Below, in pieces: positions 39,726 to 52,780 of a stretch of 64,000 bases of DNA (position 1 is its first letter; each line of letters begins with the position of its first letter). The notes below the pieces were generated by a model, which was not told where the DNA came from, did not search any database, and saw only the letters and a list, made by a program, of their open reading frames with translations. This DNA is from Syngnathus acus (Eukaryota; Chordata; Actinopteri; Syngnathiformes; Syngnathidae). A program made the translations under genes and the position numbers. The DNA lies in assembly GCF_901709675.1 (NCBI RefSeq), contig NC_051091.1, forward strand, positions 3,694,967-3,758,966, written 5' to 3'.

Positions 39726-42149
39726 TATATATTCTTTTTATTATTGATGTTTGTGCCCAGAGGAGTTGGTTTGCTTTTGTTGTGGACTGGGGTGATGTGT
39801 TGTATTCAGCCGAGTACTAACACGACTGTGTGGCAATGCTCTGAGCTGGGATTTGTAAGACACCCAGAGCTGGCTTTAGCAGCAGGAAACCCCAAAGCCT
39901 GTAAATAATCCACATGTGCAGACAGCACATAAAGACATCCAGTACTTAGCAGTTCTCTTATCGCAGCTTGATGGCCCCGGGGACAAAAGAGATGCGCCTC
40001 CGTGTAAACACTAATATGATGCGAAAAGTAGATGCGGATAATATTTTAGCACAGGGAATCAATAGTACAAAAGATGACTCCATAGGACAAATGTGTTGCT
40101 GATAAAGCTTCTCGTGTGCTGCAGGTTGTTTTATAATCAACAAACCCTGCAGCTTTCCCCCCCCCCCCTCAGTTGTGTGTGAATTTGTATTATTTTTTTT
40201 TCCTCCACAATGTATGGCCATAGTGATTGTGAGGGTCATTATTTGCCTTTTCCACTGTTCACTTCTCAGGGGAACCTGCTTAGCATAGTTATCCGGCTCA
40301 ACTGTTCTCTGCCCGTGCATTGATTTGTTCAATCAACCCGTTCGATGTCCAAACAAAACAAAACGGCTTAAATTTTGAGGTGTGACGGGTGTTCTGTGCC
40401 TGTCAACACTTTGCTTTATCACGTTTGGCCGAAGCAGCTATCAGAATGGAGTTGTGACACAAGTGAGCGGTATCTCTGAATGGAAGATCAAAAAGATGAG
40501 ATTGCAGAGTTGAGGGAGGAGAAAGCTCTGAAATAGTGGACTGGGTGTTATGTAAACTTGTAGAAGCAGTTTGCATGCTAACATTAGCAGCATTCCTGAT
40601 GGTGAAAGAAAAAGTCCCATTTGGTGCTTTAGTCGCCTTTGAAAAGTCACTTTGTCTTATAACCCAGAAGAAATAGTCAAGTGCCGTCAGGCAGCAATTT
40701 GAATTTAATTTGCCAAAGTCAAGATGATCATGACTCTGTTTTCAATTGTGTGATCACATAATTATTGTCCTTGCTATAATTAGAAGAATGATTTCATATA
40801 ACCGTTGACATGAATAGAATGAGGCTGATAATCTTTCTAATTCCCCGCAAAATTGCCTTTGCTAAATTGATATGTTCCTGAGGCAGGGCGCTACCTCATT
40901 TTTTTTTGGAGAGCCACCAAATGTTATGAATAATTTGCATTTTGTTATGGTTTTCATTATTTTTCAACAGACTTGATTCTTTACTGACAAAAGAATCACT
41001 ACAGGTTAATTGATACTCGCTTATTTACTTATCTACAAACATTTCAGTCAGGGAAGAAGACTCAGAAATGCATTTCTTTATCCATTGCTCTCTGAACTTT
41101 CCATCATATCCTGTTGACTCAACTCATATGCTGACACTCACAGACACACGCACACACATTTGAATGTCTCACTGCATTTGTCATCAGTGGAAAAACAATC
41201 ATGTTGACATCTTTTGAAGAAAGAACACATTTGCTGTCGGTTACTTTTCAATAACATTGACTGCTTTGCTTCTTGATTATATTCAATTCTTCATCACTAA
41301 GTTATCCTTCAGTTCTTCATCCAGGCACCCATGTGACTTGGACTCTTTTTTCAAAGCCTAAGTCACACGTCAGTATCTTCTGGCGCCAATTCACTGCATG
41401 TATCCCAATAATCGAAGAGAGAACTGATAGATTTTCCAACTATGAGATGAGCGATGTGCCCCTGACTCTTTGTTTCATTGTGGGAGCAATCATCTGAGAA
41501 TGATGGAAAGAATGAAGCTGGTTATTTACCCAGATGGTTTACTGGTGGAGGTGTGAGACAGGCCAGCTCGCTGTGGGAACACAAGGCTTGCTTTTCTTGG
41601 TATCGCTGACCGTTTTGGAGACCGCAGTCTTTTTTTCCCCCCCAGCACTCGTCAGCTTTGTTTGCTCTGGATGGCATGTTTGATTATTTATCGTAAGGGA
41701 AAAGGGAGTAGCTGGAGCAATAAACATGTGACTTCACTGTATTTTGTTTTCCACCGAGAAGATATTTGAGGCCGTCATAAAGTTGTTTATTTGCTTTCTT
41801 GATTGTAGTTTGGCAGAGCTGAAGGAGAGCCAAAATCTCTGATAACTATCAGACAATATAAAATGCTCTCAACGGAACGTCTCTCTCTGGATACACTTGA
41901 GTTTGTGTTTTGTCATCCGATCTTTGTTTATTCCAACTTTACCTCCGGTAAATGATATCATGGGAGCGTATCAAGCGATTGTCTGCTGTGTTTATCTGTT
42001 CATTGGCAGACAATATTGTTTTTGAAGCATCTGCACTGAAAAGAAAAAAAAAAAAAGAGCACAGGTGTGCACTCACGGGATGTATTGCTGTTTGACAATT
42101 TTTCTGTTGGGCTTCATAAAAAAATCATTTAACCTATTTTCTCTTTCAG

Positions 42150-42248
42150 ACTCTCCAGGTAGCACGACAGTTACTTCTGCAGCAGCAGTTTCAACAAAAC
42201 ACTGGCCGCAGTTCCCCCAAAACAAATGACAAAGACCAAAGCCAACAG
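42150..42248 (+). CDS. foxp1: foxp1 coding exon 2 (residues 54-86)
   Basis: Thirty-three codons between CTTTCAG and CAG|GTACTG, phase 0 on both sides. The peptide is TLQVARQLLLQQQFQQNTGR followed by SSPKTNDKDQSQQ. It matches the FOXP1/2 segment (A/T)LQ(V/A)ARQLLLQQQ...SPK-x-NDKQ, a helical glutamine-rich stretch within the N-terminal repression region. LQVARQ rather than LQAARQ favours FOXP1 over FOXP2. Confidence 0.96.
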
Positions 42249-43801
42249 GTACTGTGAAATATTTTGTGCATTTTTCAGTCTGCTCAGCCATTGGATTCTA
42301 TTTCTCAAATTAAAAGCAAAAAGTAAGCTCAAATGTTGATTTTTCTTAATTATGCGTTGTAATACACAAATGCATCATTGAAAGGCAGATATGCGCAACC
42401 ACGGAGGCGTTGACTACCGATTCAATAACGATTTTGCATTATTTTTAGCCACACTCTCTAGCCGGCCGAAGCTCGTTACCAGTACGACGTAAATGGATTG
42501 CGTCTACCTACTACATGCTCAAAGGTTACACAAGCGCATTTGAATCGCCCGGCAAATTTTTTGGGTACCGCTTCCACCCTTCAGTTACCTTTTTTTTTTT
42601 TCCTCTTTCTCTAATCTGTGCTTCTGAGTTTTGACTGGTGCTACTGCAGAGGTGCTAAGTTGACATGATTGAATTTTCCATTCAGTCTGTATGCTGCTTC
42701 ACGTATCTTTGCTTGGACGAGCGAATCAGTTGTTTGTATCAGTGTGAAATTGCTAACAACTTCAGGGCATATTGGGTGATTAATAGGGAGGCCCTGTCCT
42801 TTGTGCATGTAGTATATATAATATTTAATACCCCGACTGTCCCATTGGGAGCCCTTTTTAATGAGCCATTGTAGCGGCTAGGTCTAATGTCAGGTTGTGA
42901 AAAAAGCTTCTTTGTTGTGCAGATGTCTTCAGAGTTGCTCCAGAGGATGAAATATGACTGCGGTGACCTTTCAGTTATGTGCATATTTGTCAGGATTCAA
43001 ATAAGTTAAAGGGATCAAACCCAACAGTTTCGCCAGCCTGGCAGGGAATTGTGCGTCAGAGGTCAACAGAGGGGAGCACAATCGCAAATTCCTACGTACA
43101 GCCAGTTGTTGGTACACAGTAAAGTACTCGGCCATCTTGGGCAGACAAAGACAAAATTAGAATTCTAATTTATTAATGTATACAGAGAGCTTGGCCAAGC
43201 TGTCACTCAGCTTTTGAAAAGAGAGTTGCCCGCCACCCCGCCCGACTCATGCCCACTTGGTGTGAAAAGAGCGCAGACTTACTGGAGTATCTTTACTAAC
43301 AGCATAAATTGCCTGATGTCCATTGTTCTCCTTTGCCGGGTTAAATTTGCAGCAATGCAAATGCCACACGTCCGGAGGGTGTTTATCTCTGAATTACATG
43401 TTCTGCTCATTAAACAAATCCCAGTCCCACACAATCACATTCAGAGCGTAAACATGAGTTGTGAGTACATCTCAGATTGCTCTCTCTCGCCGACTCATCT
43501 ACTGTCCCCTTTTAAAACCACGCCGGTGCTGCAATCAGCGTGAACGTTCACCGTCTCCATTATACGAACACCCTGTATAATGATTTGCCGTTGGACCAGA
43601 CTAGTTCATAAAAGGCATGATCCAGCAGTTATTAGGCTGTGTAGTAAACCTCATAAAAGCACCTGATGCGTGGAAAAGGCTGTGCTCAACTCAGTGCTCT
43701 TCCCATTAGGCACAAGAAGATGCGCTTAGAGACTTTTAACTCATTTGGAGATGGAGATTTAGAGGTGTACTTTCCAATTCACTCTTAGTCGAGTCCAAAA
43801 T

Positions 43802-44100
43802 AATGAAGTCAAAGTCTGCTTTATTGTCAATTTCTTCACATGTCAAGACACACAAAGAGATCGAAATTACGTTCCCACTATCCCACGGTGACAAGACATA
43901 GTACACAATATACATACAAGTAAACAACACAAAAAGTCAAAACAAGAAGGCACAAACAATGAATAAATAAGAGTGATGAATAAATAAATAACATAACAAA
44001 TAAGAGGAGCAAAAATGGAGCAAGAAGGGGGGGGGGGGGGGGGGAAGAGTTCAGGATCCTAACAGCCTGGAGTATGAAGCGCAGTGTACGCACGGCATCG
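43802..44100 (-). mobile_element. Retroposon-like repeat, minus orientation
   Basis: Read on the minus strand, the segment ends GACAATAAAGCAGACTTTGACTTC, a common 3' end of dispersed fish retroposons with an AATAAA signal. The body includes CACAAAGAGATCGAAATTACG and CCCACTATCCCACGG on the + strand, familiar from fish repeats. The far end is an AT-rich region plus a poly(G) run. I cannot assign it to a named family. Confidence 0.5.
44027..44044. repeat. Poly(G) run of 18
   Basis: Eighteen consecutive G between CAAGAA and AAGAGTTC. A shorter G run (about 11) lies near 44718-44729. Confidence 0.95.
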
Positions 44101-44474
44101 GAAATAAAGTGACTTCACAGCGGTTTTCGTGGTAGTAAGTCAAAGAGGACGTGGAGCGCTTGATTTACATTAGATAGCTCTTTTCATGGCTCCAACCAGG
44201 GTGCCCGCACACGCACTACTCCTTTGCTGCCTCTGGATAAAAGATGCCTCCGCTTGATCCCATCTTACCTTGAGGCACCTTAATCATCCTCGATATACAA
44301 ACAGCTTCCTTACCCGCTGAATGGAGTGCAGCAAAACATACTTGACCGGTCGAAAAGCCAACGAATTACATTGACAGGATGACATGTGTAATTAAAATAA
44401 CCCATGTCACTCGTACCTTTAACGCTTCGCACCTACAGTGACAGGACGACGAGAGCCAGCGACTCCCACCCCGC

Positions 44475-44670
44475 TAATTACCATTATCAGTGAAATGCCG
44501 AGGCTTGACTCATTAGTTCCTTGTGCATTTAATTAGAAGCCGGCTGAAATTGGATTTAACTTATTACTTTTTCATGGATCACTTTCTTGTCATCACTTCA
44601 AATTGGATTGCAGCCCCAGGTAACTAATTATGCCAGCCGTAGGATCAGGAATAGAGAAATAGGTAATTAG
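44475..44670. promoter_or_regulatory. TAATTA cluster, candidate homeodomain-bound enhancer
   Basis: Four perfect TAATTA palindromes lie at 44475-44480, 44530-44535, 44625-44630 and 44664-44669, with another ATTA in ACTCATTAGTTCC between them and TTATTACTTTTTC nearby. The segment has balanced composition, so AT-richness alone does not explain the density. LIM, Dlx, Pax or Hox-type homeodomains bind this core. It lies in foxp1 intron 2, and its target would most simply be foxp1. Confidence 0.42.
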
Positions 44671-46716
44671 GAACAACACTGTCGGACCCTTGCTGATAGT
44701 CCACCGGCATCAAAGAAGGGGGGGGGGGGCTCGTAGGTGTCATTGCAAGGGATCCCGAGAAAGGCATCAACCTCCCGTCGCGGGATTAAGCGCTATTCAG
44801 CGCGGCTTGAAGACGTTATGTCAACATGATGTCTTTGCTACCCGTTTGATGCCCGGATTGCATTTCTTTGCGAGACGGGATTGGCCGGCATTATTCATGT
44901 CATTGGCACAGCGATCGGTCGGCCACAGGCCAGCTCATGTTCCCGTTGCAGACTTGACTCGGAGGTGTCTACATTTGGTATGAAATATACATCGACCACA
45001 ACAAATGAAGCATGAGCCACAAGGCCGTTTTGAGTTGCATCATAGCAGAAGTAGTTTGCTTCCTCCAGAAAAGGGAACTCAGTGCTTTTGTGGACTTTCA
45101 CCTTAATGTGCTGATCGCCTTGTCAGGTATTGGAATCGAAATTTGATTTGTGTATGGTGGTATGAATTACATGAATACTTTTGAAGAAGTTAGTACGATT
45201 TTTTTTTCTCCCCTCTATTTACTGCTTTTGTCCTCTTTCCCCTCTGCCTTGGTGTTTGTTCCCCATCGTTGTCGTGCCTCGCTGAGGGGCATCTCCAGGT
45301 CAACAGATAATGTCTTTGGTGTGTCCAGGATGAAAGGCCCTTAAGTTGCGTGGCCCTCAAACGCCCCCATTCAAGCGCATGCGCTTTTTGCATCCTTCGT
45401 TTGTGGTCTAAGCGTGATGTGACACAATCCATGGGCCAATCCTCCTGCTGACAGGACGAGGAGGAGCTGCCGTCTTTCTTTCTTTGAGTCTCCTACTGCT
45501 TCTGCAATGGGCCCGTGGCATTGCCCTGACACATGTATACCACAGCGCACCAATCTGTAAGTCATTAGAGCACTGGGCCAGCCAGGCCTGTCAGCTGGAG
45601 CCCCGCCCGCCAGTGCCGCAGGGTGATCGGAGACAGCATTATGAGGTGTTTCTCAAACTAAGTCAGCCAGTTGCCACGAGTGTCAAAGTAGTTGTTGCCT
45701 GCTCGCCAAGCAGCAGTGAGCATGAGATTATATCATCAGAAGTATAGTTGCTGCGGTCCACACGGAAACGGAGCCCACCTTTTTCAAAATGTTCCCTTTA
45801 ACAGAGGCTGAATTGCTTTTGTATATGCCAGGCCTGAAGTGCCGCTAACGCTGCCACAGGAAGTCACCAAAAAGAAGAATAAGTGAGCCTGTGCAATGTA
45901 AACAGTCATAACAGTGGAGGGAAATGCAAATTGCGCAAGAAAGGAGACATTTGTGTCGACTGACGACGAGCTGCAACTTGATCTCCCTTGCTAGATTTTT
46001 TAAAACGGACGTTTATTTTCTCAGCTATAAGAAAAAACATTTTTCAAATGTGCAGTGATTTTTGTTGTTGTAATTTTAGTTTAAGTGCTTGCACAACATA
46101 AAATTGTCTCGATCCAGATACATTTTTTAAGTCGCCTACTTCAATAATATATCTGGATTCAAATGATTTCAATTTGTGCAACCAGTTGATTTAAAAAAAA
46201 AAAAAAGGGAATAAATTGAATACCTTTTTTCCTGTGTGTATACTTGCTCAGTTTCAAAAAATCCACACTCAAGTGGAAGATTCTCAAAAGATTTGATTCT
46301 ATGTTTCTGTCTGTTATTTTACGTCTGGAGGTGATACTCTAATGAAATCATGTTTATATGCTTTGAGGTGAGACACTCTGTCCTTCATGATCAGCCCAAA
46401 ACCGAGAATGATGCTCGCGTGAAACCCCAGGATCAAGCTGTCCCTTTTGCCGTCTTTTGTCATTGTCATGTTGTAAAAATGCATTATGCGCACTGTATAG
46501 ATTCAATCCAGGTTTGGGCTAATCCTGTCAGAATGAAGTCATCTGTCCCAATTCCGCATAGCAAACAAGCACTTGGGGGGGCTGCTGTGGTTCTCCTCCT
46601 CTCCTAGCCAATATGATGAGTGTCGAATCAGCTCCAGTCACAGCGCTGGGAGCCATTCTATCCTTTCCAGGCCTTCATTTTTGCCGCCTTTCCCTGCAAG
46701 CAGTTTGTGCTCTCTC

Positions 46717-46872
46717 TCACTCACTCACTCACTCACTCACTCACTCACTCACTCACTCACTCACTCACTCACTCACTCACTCACTCACTCACTCACTCAC
46801 TCACTCACTCACTCACTCACTCACTCACTCACTCACTCACTCACTCACTCACTCACTCACTCACTCACTCAC
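46717..46872. repeat. (TCAC)39 tetranucleotide repeat
   Basis: Exactly 156 bp of uninterrupted TCAC units. Because the unit length is not a multiple of three, all frames give Ser-Leu-Thr-His peptides; these are not genes. Confidence 0.98.
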
Positions 46873-47489
46873 TTTGGACAATTGAGGCACTGGTTGGCAT
46901 CTTCCACCCTGGCCGCATTTGAGTTTTGAGAAGACTTTGTAATTGGAGCCGTATCGTTTTCTTCAGCCTGAGCGGAGCAGGGCTGAGCCTAACCAGGCAT
47001 TACAGTACTTTCACTTGAACTCAAGCAGGAAATGGGAGTGTTTTATAATGCAATTCACTCTGTCATGGGCACAAACACTCACTCCTCCTCGAAAACTATC
47101 ACCGGGGATGCAGTCCGAGGCTCAAGGTTACTGGTGTTTCTCTACGCGCGGGGAAATAAAATCTATATAGCGTGCATCCCATCGACACCAAAGTGTAATT
47201 ATTTTACATGGCGCTGGCACAGAAGCAATGGATTAGAAAGACCGTGTGTGAGAGGAGATGCTTGAACTGTGTGTCTGCTAAATTTATCACAAGGCCGTTG
47301 GGAGTGTTGAAATGAGAACAGTGGCCTATTACTGCTAAGAAGGTGTTTTATTGAGAATACGTCGACATGCCACCCCAGGGAGGATGCTGAGGAAGAAGAA
47401 GATGGCCCTTGGCCTCAACCGCCGCCTGTGCGTTTGAGAGCGAGCACGCATGCAGTTGCGCGAGAGCTGTCTTGCCCGTCTCGGATAGA

Positions 47490-47660
47490 AAATAAAAGCA
47501 CCTTCGCCAGCGTTTAATTATTCAGCGTGACATACAATGGAATTGTCACTTTGAACACTTGAGGTGTCCCATTCAATAATTAATATGGGCCGGGCCGGCT
47601 TAGCCCTGCTCATTGTTAGTTATTAGCCGGCGAGAGAAGTGGCTTGTCATGCCAATACTG
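47490..47660. promoter_or_regulatory. Enhancer-like unique block in intron 2
   Basis: TAATTA sites at 47515-47520 and 47577-47582 flank unique sequence with TACAATGGAATTGTC (SOX-like ACAAT and its inverse) and GTTAGTTATTAGCC. No repeat or open frame. Judged by motif texture only. Confidence 0.28.
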
Positions 47661-50600
47661 TGTTTAGCGGTGTTTATTTGACCAATGTGTTTGTGGACTG
47701 GAGTGCAACCCGTGAACATTCTTTCATCCTTGGCCAAGGCTTTATGGCTTGTTGATATGTGATGCGTTAAAACTCACGGTTGCTGCCTGCTGTTTATTTT
47801 CACAATCATTAAAGTGAGGCGTTAATCTTTGCTCGTATTCTTTGTTGAATAGATTTATTTTTATCACTGTTGAAAATGTCTTTTAATGGCAACTTTCAGC
47901 CTTTTATTAGGGTTTGATGTACTCTTGGATGAGTAATAACATGAAGCCGGTGCTACAAAAAAAAAGGTTTGGCCACATAAGGCATGCTTTGCCTCTTGCT
48001 GTCAAACCCCTTGGGCAGTTCAACTTCATCTCCAGTAGGTGGCAGAGGTCTATTTACTTCTCATGTCTTGGCTGCTCAGTGAGTGCACATGGGTGTTTTT
48101 AATGGTGTGACGTTATCACGGCAATAATTGCTCTCATTGGGATGTCATTGACGAGATTGCTTGCTCGTGGCTCTCCCTTTTTAGTTTTTCGAAAGGCGCA
48201 AGTGTCACTAACTGGGAGAAATTTGTCACCTTCATATTCATTTTGATGACACAATACACTCAAACATGGCATTTTTGTCATAGATAACCCTCTGCAGTTG
48301 GGAAACTGTGTAAACAACAGTGCGTCAGAGTTGTTTATTCATTTGTTGTTGAGTCACATCTTTTGTCCTGGCACTCAAAATATTTCCATTGAGCAGAACA
48401 ATAAAGGGCTGATAGCTTGGCAAGTTTTCTTTCTTTCCGCTGGATAGCAATGTGTACTTATCTGTTGTTTAATTAAAGGGCTTCTCATCTATAGGCTTCC
48501 ATTGTTTGCATAGCATGGCCAGAGTCCCAGCAGAGGTCAAAGGGTCAACCTTTTTTTTTTTTTAAGTGACACCCCTCATCCCCCTCCTTCCACAAAGCCA
48601 CGGGTTCACCTGCAGCTCAGCCTCCAGCTCTCCATTGTGTGGCCCCATTTGAATTAATGATGTTTAGAGGGATGCTCGTGATTGGTGGAGAAGGGTGTGG
48701 TTGATTGGGTAGTTTTGTATCTTGTCAGCCTGGGAGTCACCTCGCGCGTGCAATCCGTCTGTATTCCGAAGAAGGTTGGAGACGCTACAGCACAACAGAG
48801 CTTGTTCTCAGCCTGCCTGCGTTGCCTCTCGCTATCTCCCTCCCTCTCTCACCCACTCTCTCACTCCCACTGTGTGCCGCCCCCCCCCTCTCTCTCTCTT
48901 TCCGTGGCTGCTCTGTTCTCCGCTCTGCTTCACTCCACACCGCGTGGCCCGGCTTTCTGTTTACCCTGCCAGCTAAATGGAGTTTGTCAGGTTTGTCAAT
49001 ATGATTGAGTTCTTTGATATAGCGAGCGTTTTTACTTCGAAACTTGACAATTGAATTTGACCGGGGGGCCAAATTGCAAACGTATTGTCTGCTTGTTGTT
49101 ATGTTCTGCCATTAATAATGGGTTAAATGTGTCATGCACATTTGCATGAGCCACAATTGACTACTTTGCTTCTCATGCCTGCTGACAAGAGAAGCCAAAA
49201 CAGTTATCTGCACTTCCGTGTGTCTGTTTTATATTTTCATGGGGATGTTTGGAGCAGTTACTTTTTCTTTTTTCGAAAGTGTGCTCGCTTATCTGTCATT
49301 TTACTCCTCGTGTAGGAAACAGTCTTAAGAACTGAAGTCCTTAGAAGTAAATTATCTTACTTTTTTTTCCCCCGCTCCTTTTGTCTTGTTTACTTTTCTG
49401 ACAGTCGGCTAACCAGTTAAACAAGATTTAGAAAGCTTCTGTATGATGTTTTAATTATGGACAGTTCCTGGAAAAACAGGTGTCACATTGCCTGTCTCCA
49501 CTATAATTTCTGCGGTTGTTGTTTATAAGTAAAATATTTTATCAGTGGAATTTTCTTTTTGTTTGTTGTAGTGCCAAAGCTGGACATTCATAATTTGATC
49601 AAACGTCTTAAGTATGTTTTTTTTTTTTTTGCCTGCTGTTTATTTTGTCATTGGCCAGGTTCTGCTTGGTTTTGTTTAAATTAAATGATCAGAGTTTGTA
49701 TTTAGCTCAATCACTACAAAATACATTTGGAGGCACGCTGCAAGTCGTACGAATAGTGTCGTGAAAGTTGTACTTTGATGTGTGATCATATGTATTATTG
49801 CACGGTGATACATTTTTGGTCTAATTGCCTGACATTATTCTCCCCATAATTTAAAAAATTGTTGTAAAGTTTTGGATCTACTTCTCAAGTTTTATGCACC
49901 ATATTTGAGTGTTCAAAAAGTGGGTAGGTGGAAAAGTATAAGTAAAGAACAGTCGAGCAGATTGTCAGCTGGTTGAGCCGAATCGAACGTCAACAGGGCA
50001 ACGTGCACCGCGATGCCGCGCAGCTGCTCCGAGTCTCGCACTTTGGGAGAGCTGGAGTGCGAGCTGATTGGCTTGACAGTTTGTAATCAAAGTTGATTTA
50101 TTGTTCATTAGTTGTGCATTAGCCCTTTCAGGCGGGGGCCTGATTTGCGCAGTGGCCTGTCAAGAAGAGGGGCTGCCAGCACCTGTCATTTCTTAACTAC
50201 AACATCGGCAAACAGATTCGAGGTGTGTCCCTGGGTTTGTTAGGATATCCTGGACAAATGTGGCCTTTGCTTTGCAGCGAAACCAGCTGACAGTACACAA
50301 GAGCAGAGACAAGGGAATAGTTGAGCAAATGTGTGTGCCACAAGCCGATCCTTTTTTAGTCTTGCCTTGATTCCCTCACGTGTAACTATACTTAAAAAAA
50401 AAAAAAAGAACAACTTTTTCTTTTAATGTCACTACTGCTTAGAGAATGTGCTTGTCACTTTTAGATGGTCTGATTTATTCCACCATGAGATGCTTATCGA
50501 TGTAAAGTGTCGACATTGTCACTGAGGTGTCAACATTTTCACCACTCAGCTTGTATAATTCAAAGAATGAGGGCTAAGGGAATATTGGCAAGTTGCACCT

Positions 50601-51170
50601 CCCAGGAGGACGTATTTTGCGCCACAACTTTTGTGAATTCCAGAAACACACGAAACCTTTCGACATTAAAGAGTGGCGGAGCGACACAATTTGTGTTCTT
50701 CTTGTCTGCCGTCATGGAAACAAGGATTAGGTGTTCTTTGCTGGATAATATAAACAATCAGCAGCAGGATGTCAACCATTGTCTTGTGACTACAGTTTCA
50801 TTTGAAAGGGATTCATAGGCTGCGATCTTAATTAAATCTCAATTGACTAAAATAATGCGTCTCAAAGACATGTCGTTGCATAACCGAGTAGCAAAGATGA
50901 GACGCGTGTACTTGTGCAATATTGTCGGTAAAAGATCAAATAAGCAAATAGTGTTGGATTGGACTATAGTACAGTCCTCTCCCAATTTGTGAGCAAGCTC
51001 CATGTTTTTAATATTTTCTGGCTCCCAAATACATATTCGAAGGTGTGTGCGACTTGACATTTACATCAGAATAATGAGGATGGAAGGACGTATTTGTATA
51101 TTTTTTTTTAATATGATTCTCTATCTGGTATTACAAGACATTCTGAACATTTTCATAATGTGTGTGCGCA

Positions 51171-51173
<3 letters not shown>

Positions 51174-51218
<45 letters not shown>
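51174..51218. repeat. (GT)n microsatellite
   Basis: Forty-five bases of GT following GTGCGCATGC. Confidence 0.97.
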
Positions 51219-51220
<2 letters not shown>

Positions 51221-52399
51221 CGCTGGGTGTCATCAGCAGTGGTGAGAACCAGGGTGAGGCACACTACTCAGCTGCTGTTGGGATGAGCTCACCCGCTTTG
51301 CCGACCAGTTTGTTTATTTAAGTCTAACGGCGGGACCGCCCCCCCCCAAAAAAAAAAGTAGATTGAAGCGAGTCCAAATCCGTTTTTATACAGTACATTT
51401 ATACATTTCATCACAAAGTAAATGTGTTTGTGATCCCATTTATGTGCACTGTAGACATCTGAAGTGTTTGACATTTTCTGGGTTTATTTAAAAAGAAATT
51501 TGCATATCAAATATTTTTCGTCATTTGTAATCTTCGGTATGAAATGTTTTGGCTTGTAACATTCTATTAGTTTATCGGTGGTACAAATTGTTCAAAGTGT
51601 TCACATTACAATCCAAAATGTTCTTATGTAATAAGATCAAATCTTTATTTGTGACATTTTGAATGCAGGATACTCAGTTAAAATTGTTTGCCATGATGAC
51701 CACAGAGGTGAGAAATTAAAAATTGATAAGGCCCCCCCACCCCCACCTCGACTTTACTTTGAGCCAAACGGCAAGTGAAATGTCTGAGTCTCACTGGCAC
51801 CTCGTTGTCTCTATTTTTTTATCCTCTTGTGTTGAAAGTAAAAAGAAAAAAAAAAAGTTCTCTCCTTTCTCTTTTCGTTTCCTTTTTTTTTATGTCATCT
51901 CCTACTCCTTCTAGCAGCCCGGTGACCCCTCACATCTCGGGAGGGTCTCGGAAGCATCTTTATTATCTTGCAATCCTGTCAGTGTTAGCCGTTGAGCTCT
52001 TGTTTAATATCTTTCATATTTGTTGTAAGGTGAACTCCTCGACAACAAGGGCGCATAAATTTGGGTGCTCCGAAATATTTTGGCCATCAATGTCAATCTT
52101 ACATGCCAAGATTATTTCTAGATGTCCAGAATGTGACATATTTGTGGAAGTTGGACATGTGTGTACATGAACTCCCTGTGCAAATGTGTCCGTATACGAG
52201 TGTGTGTATTTGTCCAGCGGGCCCGAGGTTACACACTTGATTGCCTCTGTCAGTCTGCAGCTCTGCAAGAATCTTTAAGATGTTAATGTCGGAGAGTGCC
52301 ACACCTTCATAAAATTCATAAACGTCAACTATTTCAGGCTTCCTCAGAATGTCCTCTTTTTTTTTTTCCCCCCCTAACACACTCATAGTTGTGAGTAGA

Positions 52400-52780
52400 T
52401 TAGAGCTGGGCTCTTTGGATCCCTTTCGTTATTAGTGCCAGTGTCTCCGGTAGACTATCTTTAGATGGTAATGTATCTTTTGTAAATCATCTGGATTAAT
52501 CCCAGAGATAACAGCCAACACCATATGGGAGTACTCCAAATGGCGACTGGCGTCTTGTGTTTGCGTTAAATGGGAATGATACAGCGGCCAGGACGATATT
52601 TTCTAGTTAAAGTGCTCCCTCCTGCCCTCCCTCTCAATAGCGTCCCGTTTTGGGCAGATTTTCACTCCTTGGGCGCAGGATTAAATGGCCATAGTTACAT
52701 TGATCAATAGGTTAAGAAGCGGACAATCCCTCTCGCTGCTAATAACCTCAGTCGTATATACGTAGGTAATAAATAGGTCG
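52400..52780. promoter_or_regulatory. Enhancer-like unique block in intron 2
   Basis: Unique sequence with GGATTAATCCC (a bicoid/OTX-type inverted pair), TTACATTGATCAATAGG (HNF6/MEIS-like) and GGATTAAATGG. No repeats and no significant open frame. The OTX-type palindrome is a specific and testable feature. Conservation is unknown. Confidence 0.3.

Larger units (their letters stand above)
26139..42149 (+). other. foxp1: foxp1 intron 1 (16.0 kb)
   Basis: Starts GTAGGG and ends CTTTCAG. It holds TIR element copy B (30519-30901), a SINE/LINE tail (32502-32628), a third TIR element (38927-39725), a (GA)n repeat, and unique AT-rich blocks such as 29490-29620 (TAATTA at 29555-29560) and 37290-37470 that may be enhancers. 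No additional coding exon was recognised. Open frames of up to about 133 codons (36074-36475) look like chance. Confidence 0.88.

Noticed and set aside
46573-46929. Three overlapping frames coding Ser-Leu-Thr-His repeats
   Set aside because: They are the three frames of the (TCAC)39 microsatellite, not genes.
48682-49072. GC/pyrimidine-rich block with overlapping frames, considered as an alternative foxp1 first exon
   Set aside because: It has an ATG followed by CAG|GTTTGT, but the donor is weak, there is no promoter motif, and a CT-rich low-complexity tract explains the frames.
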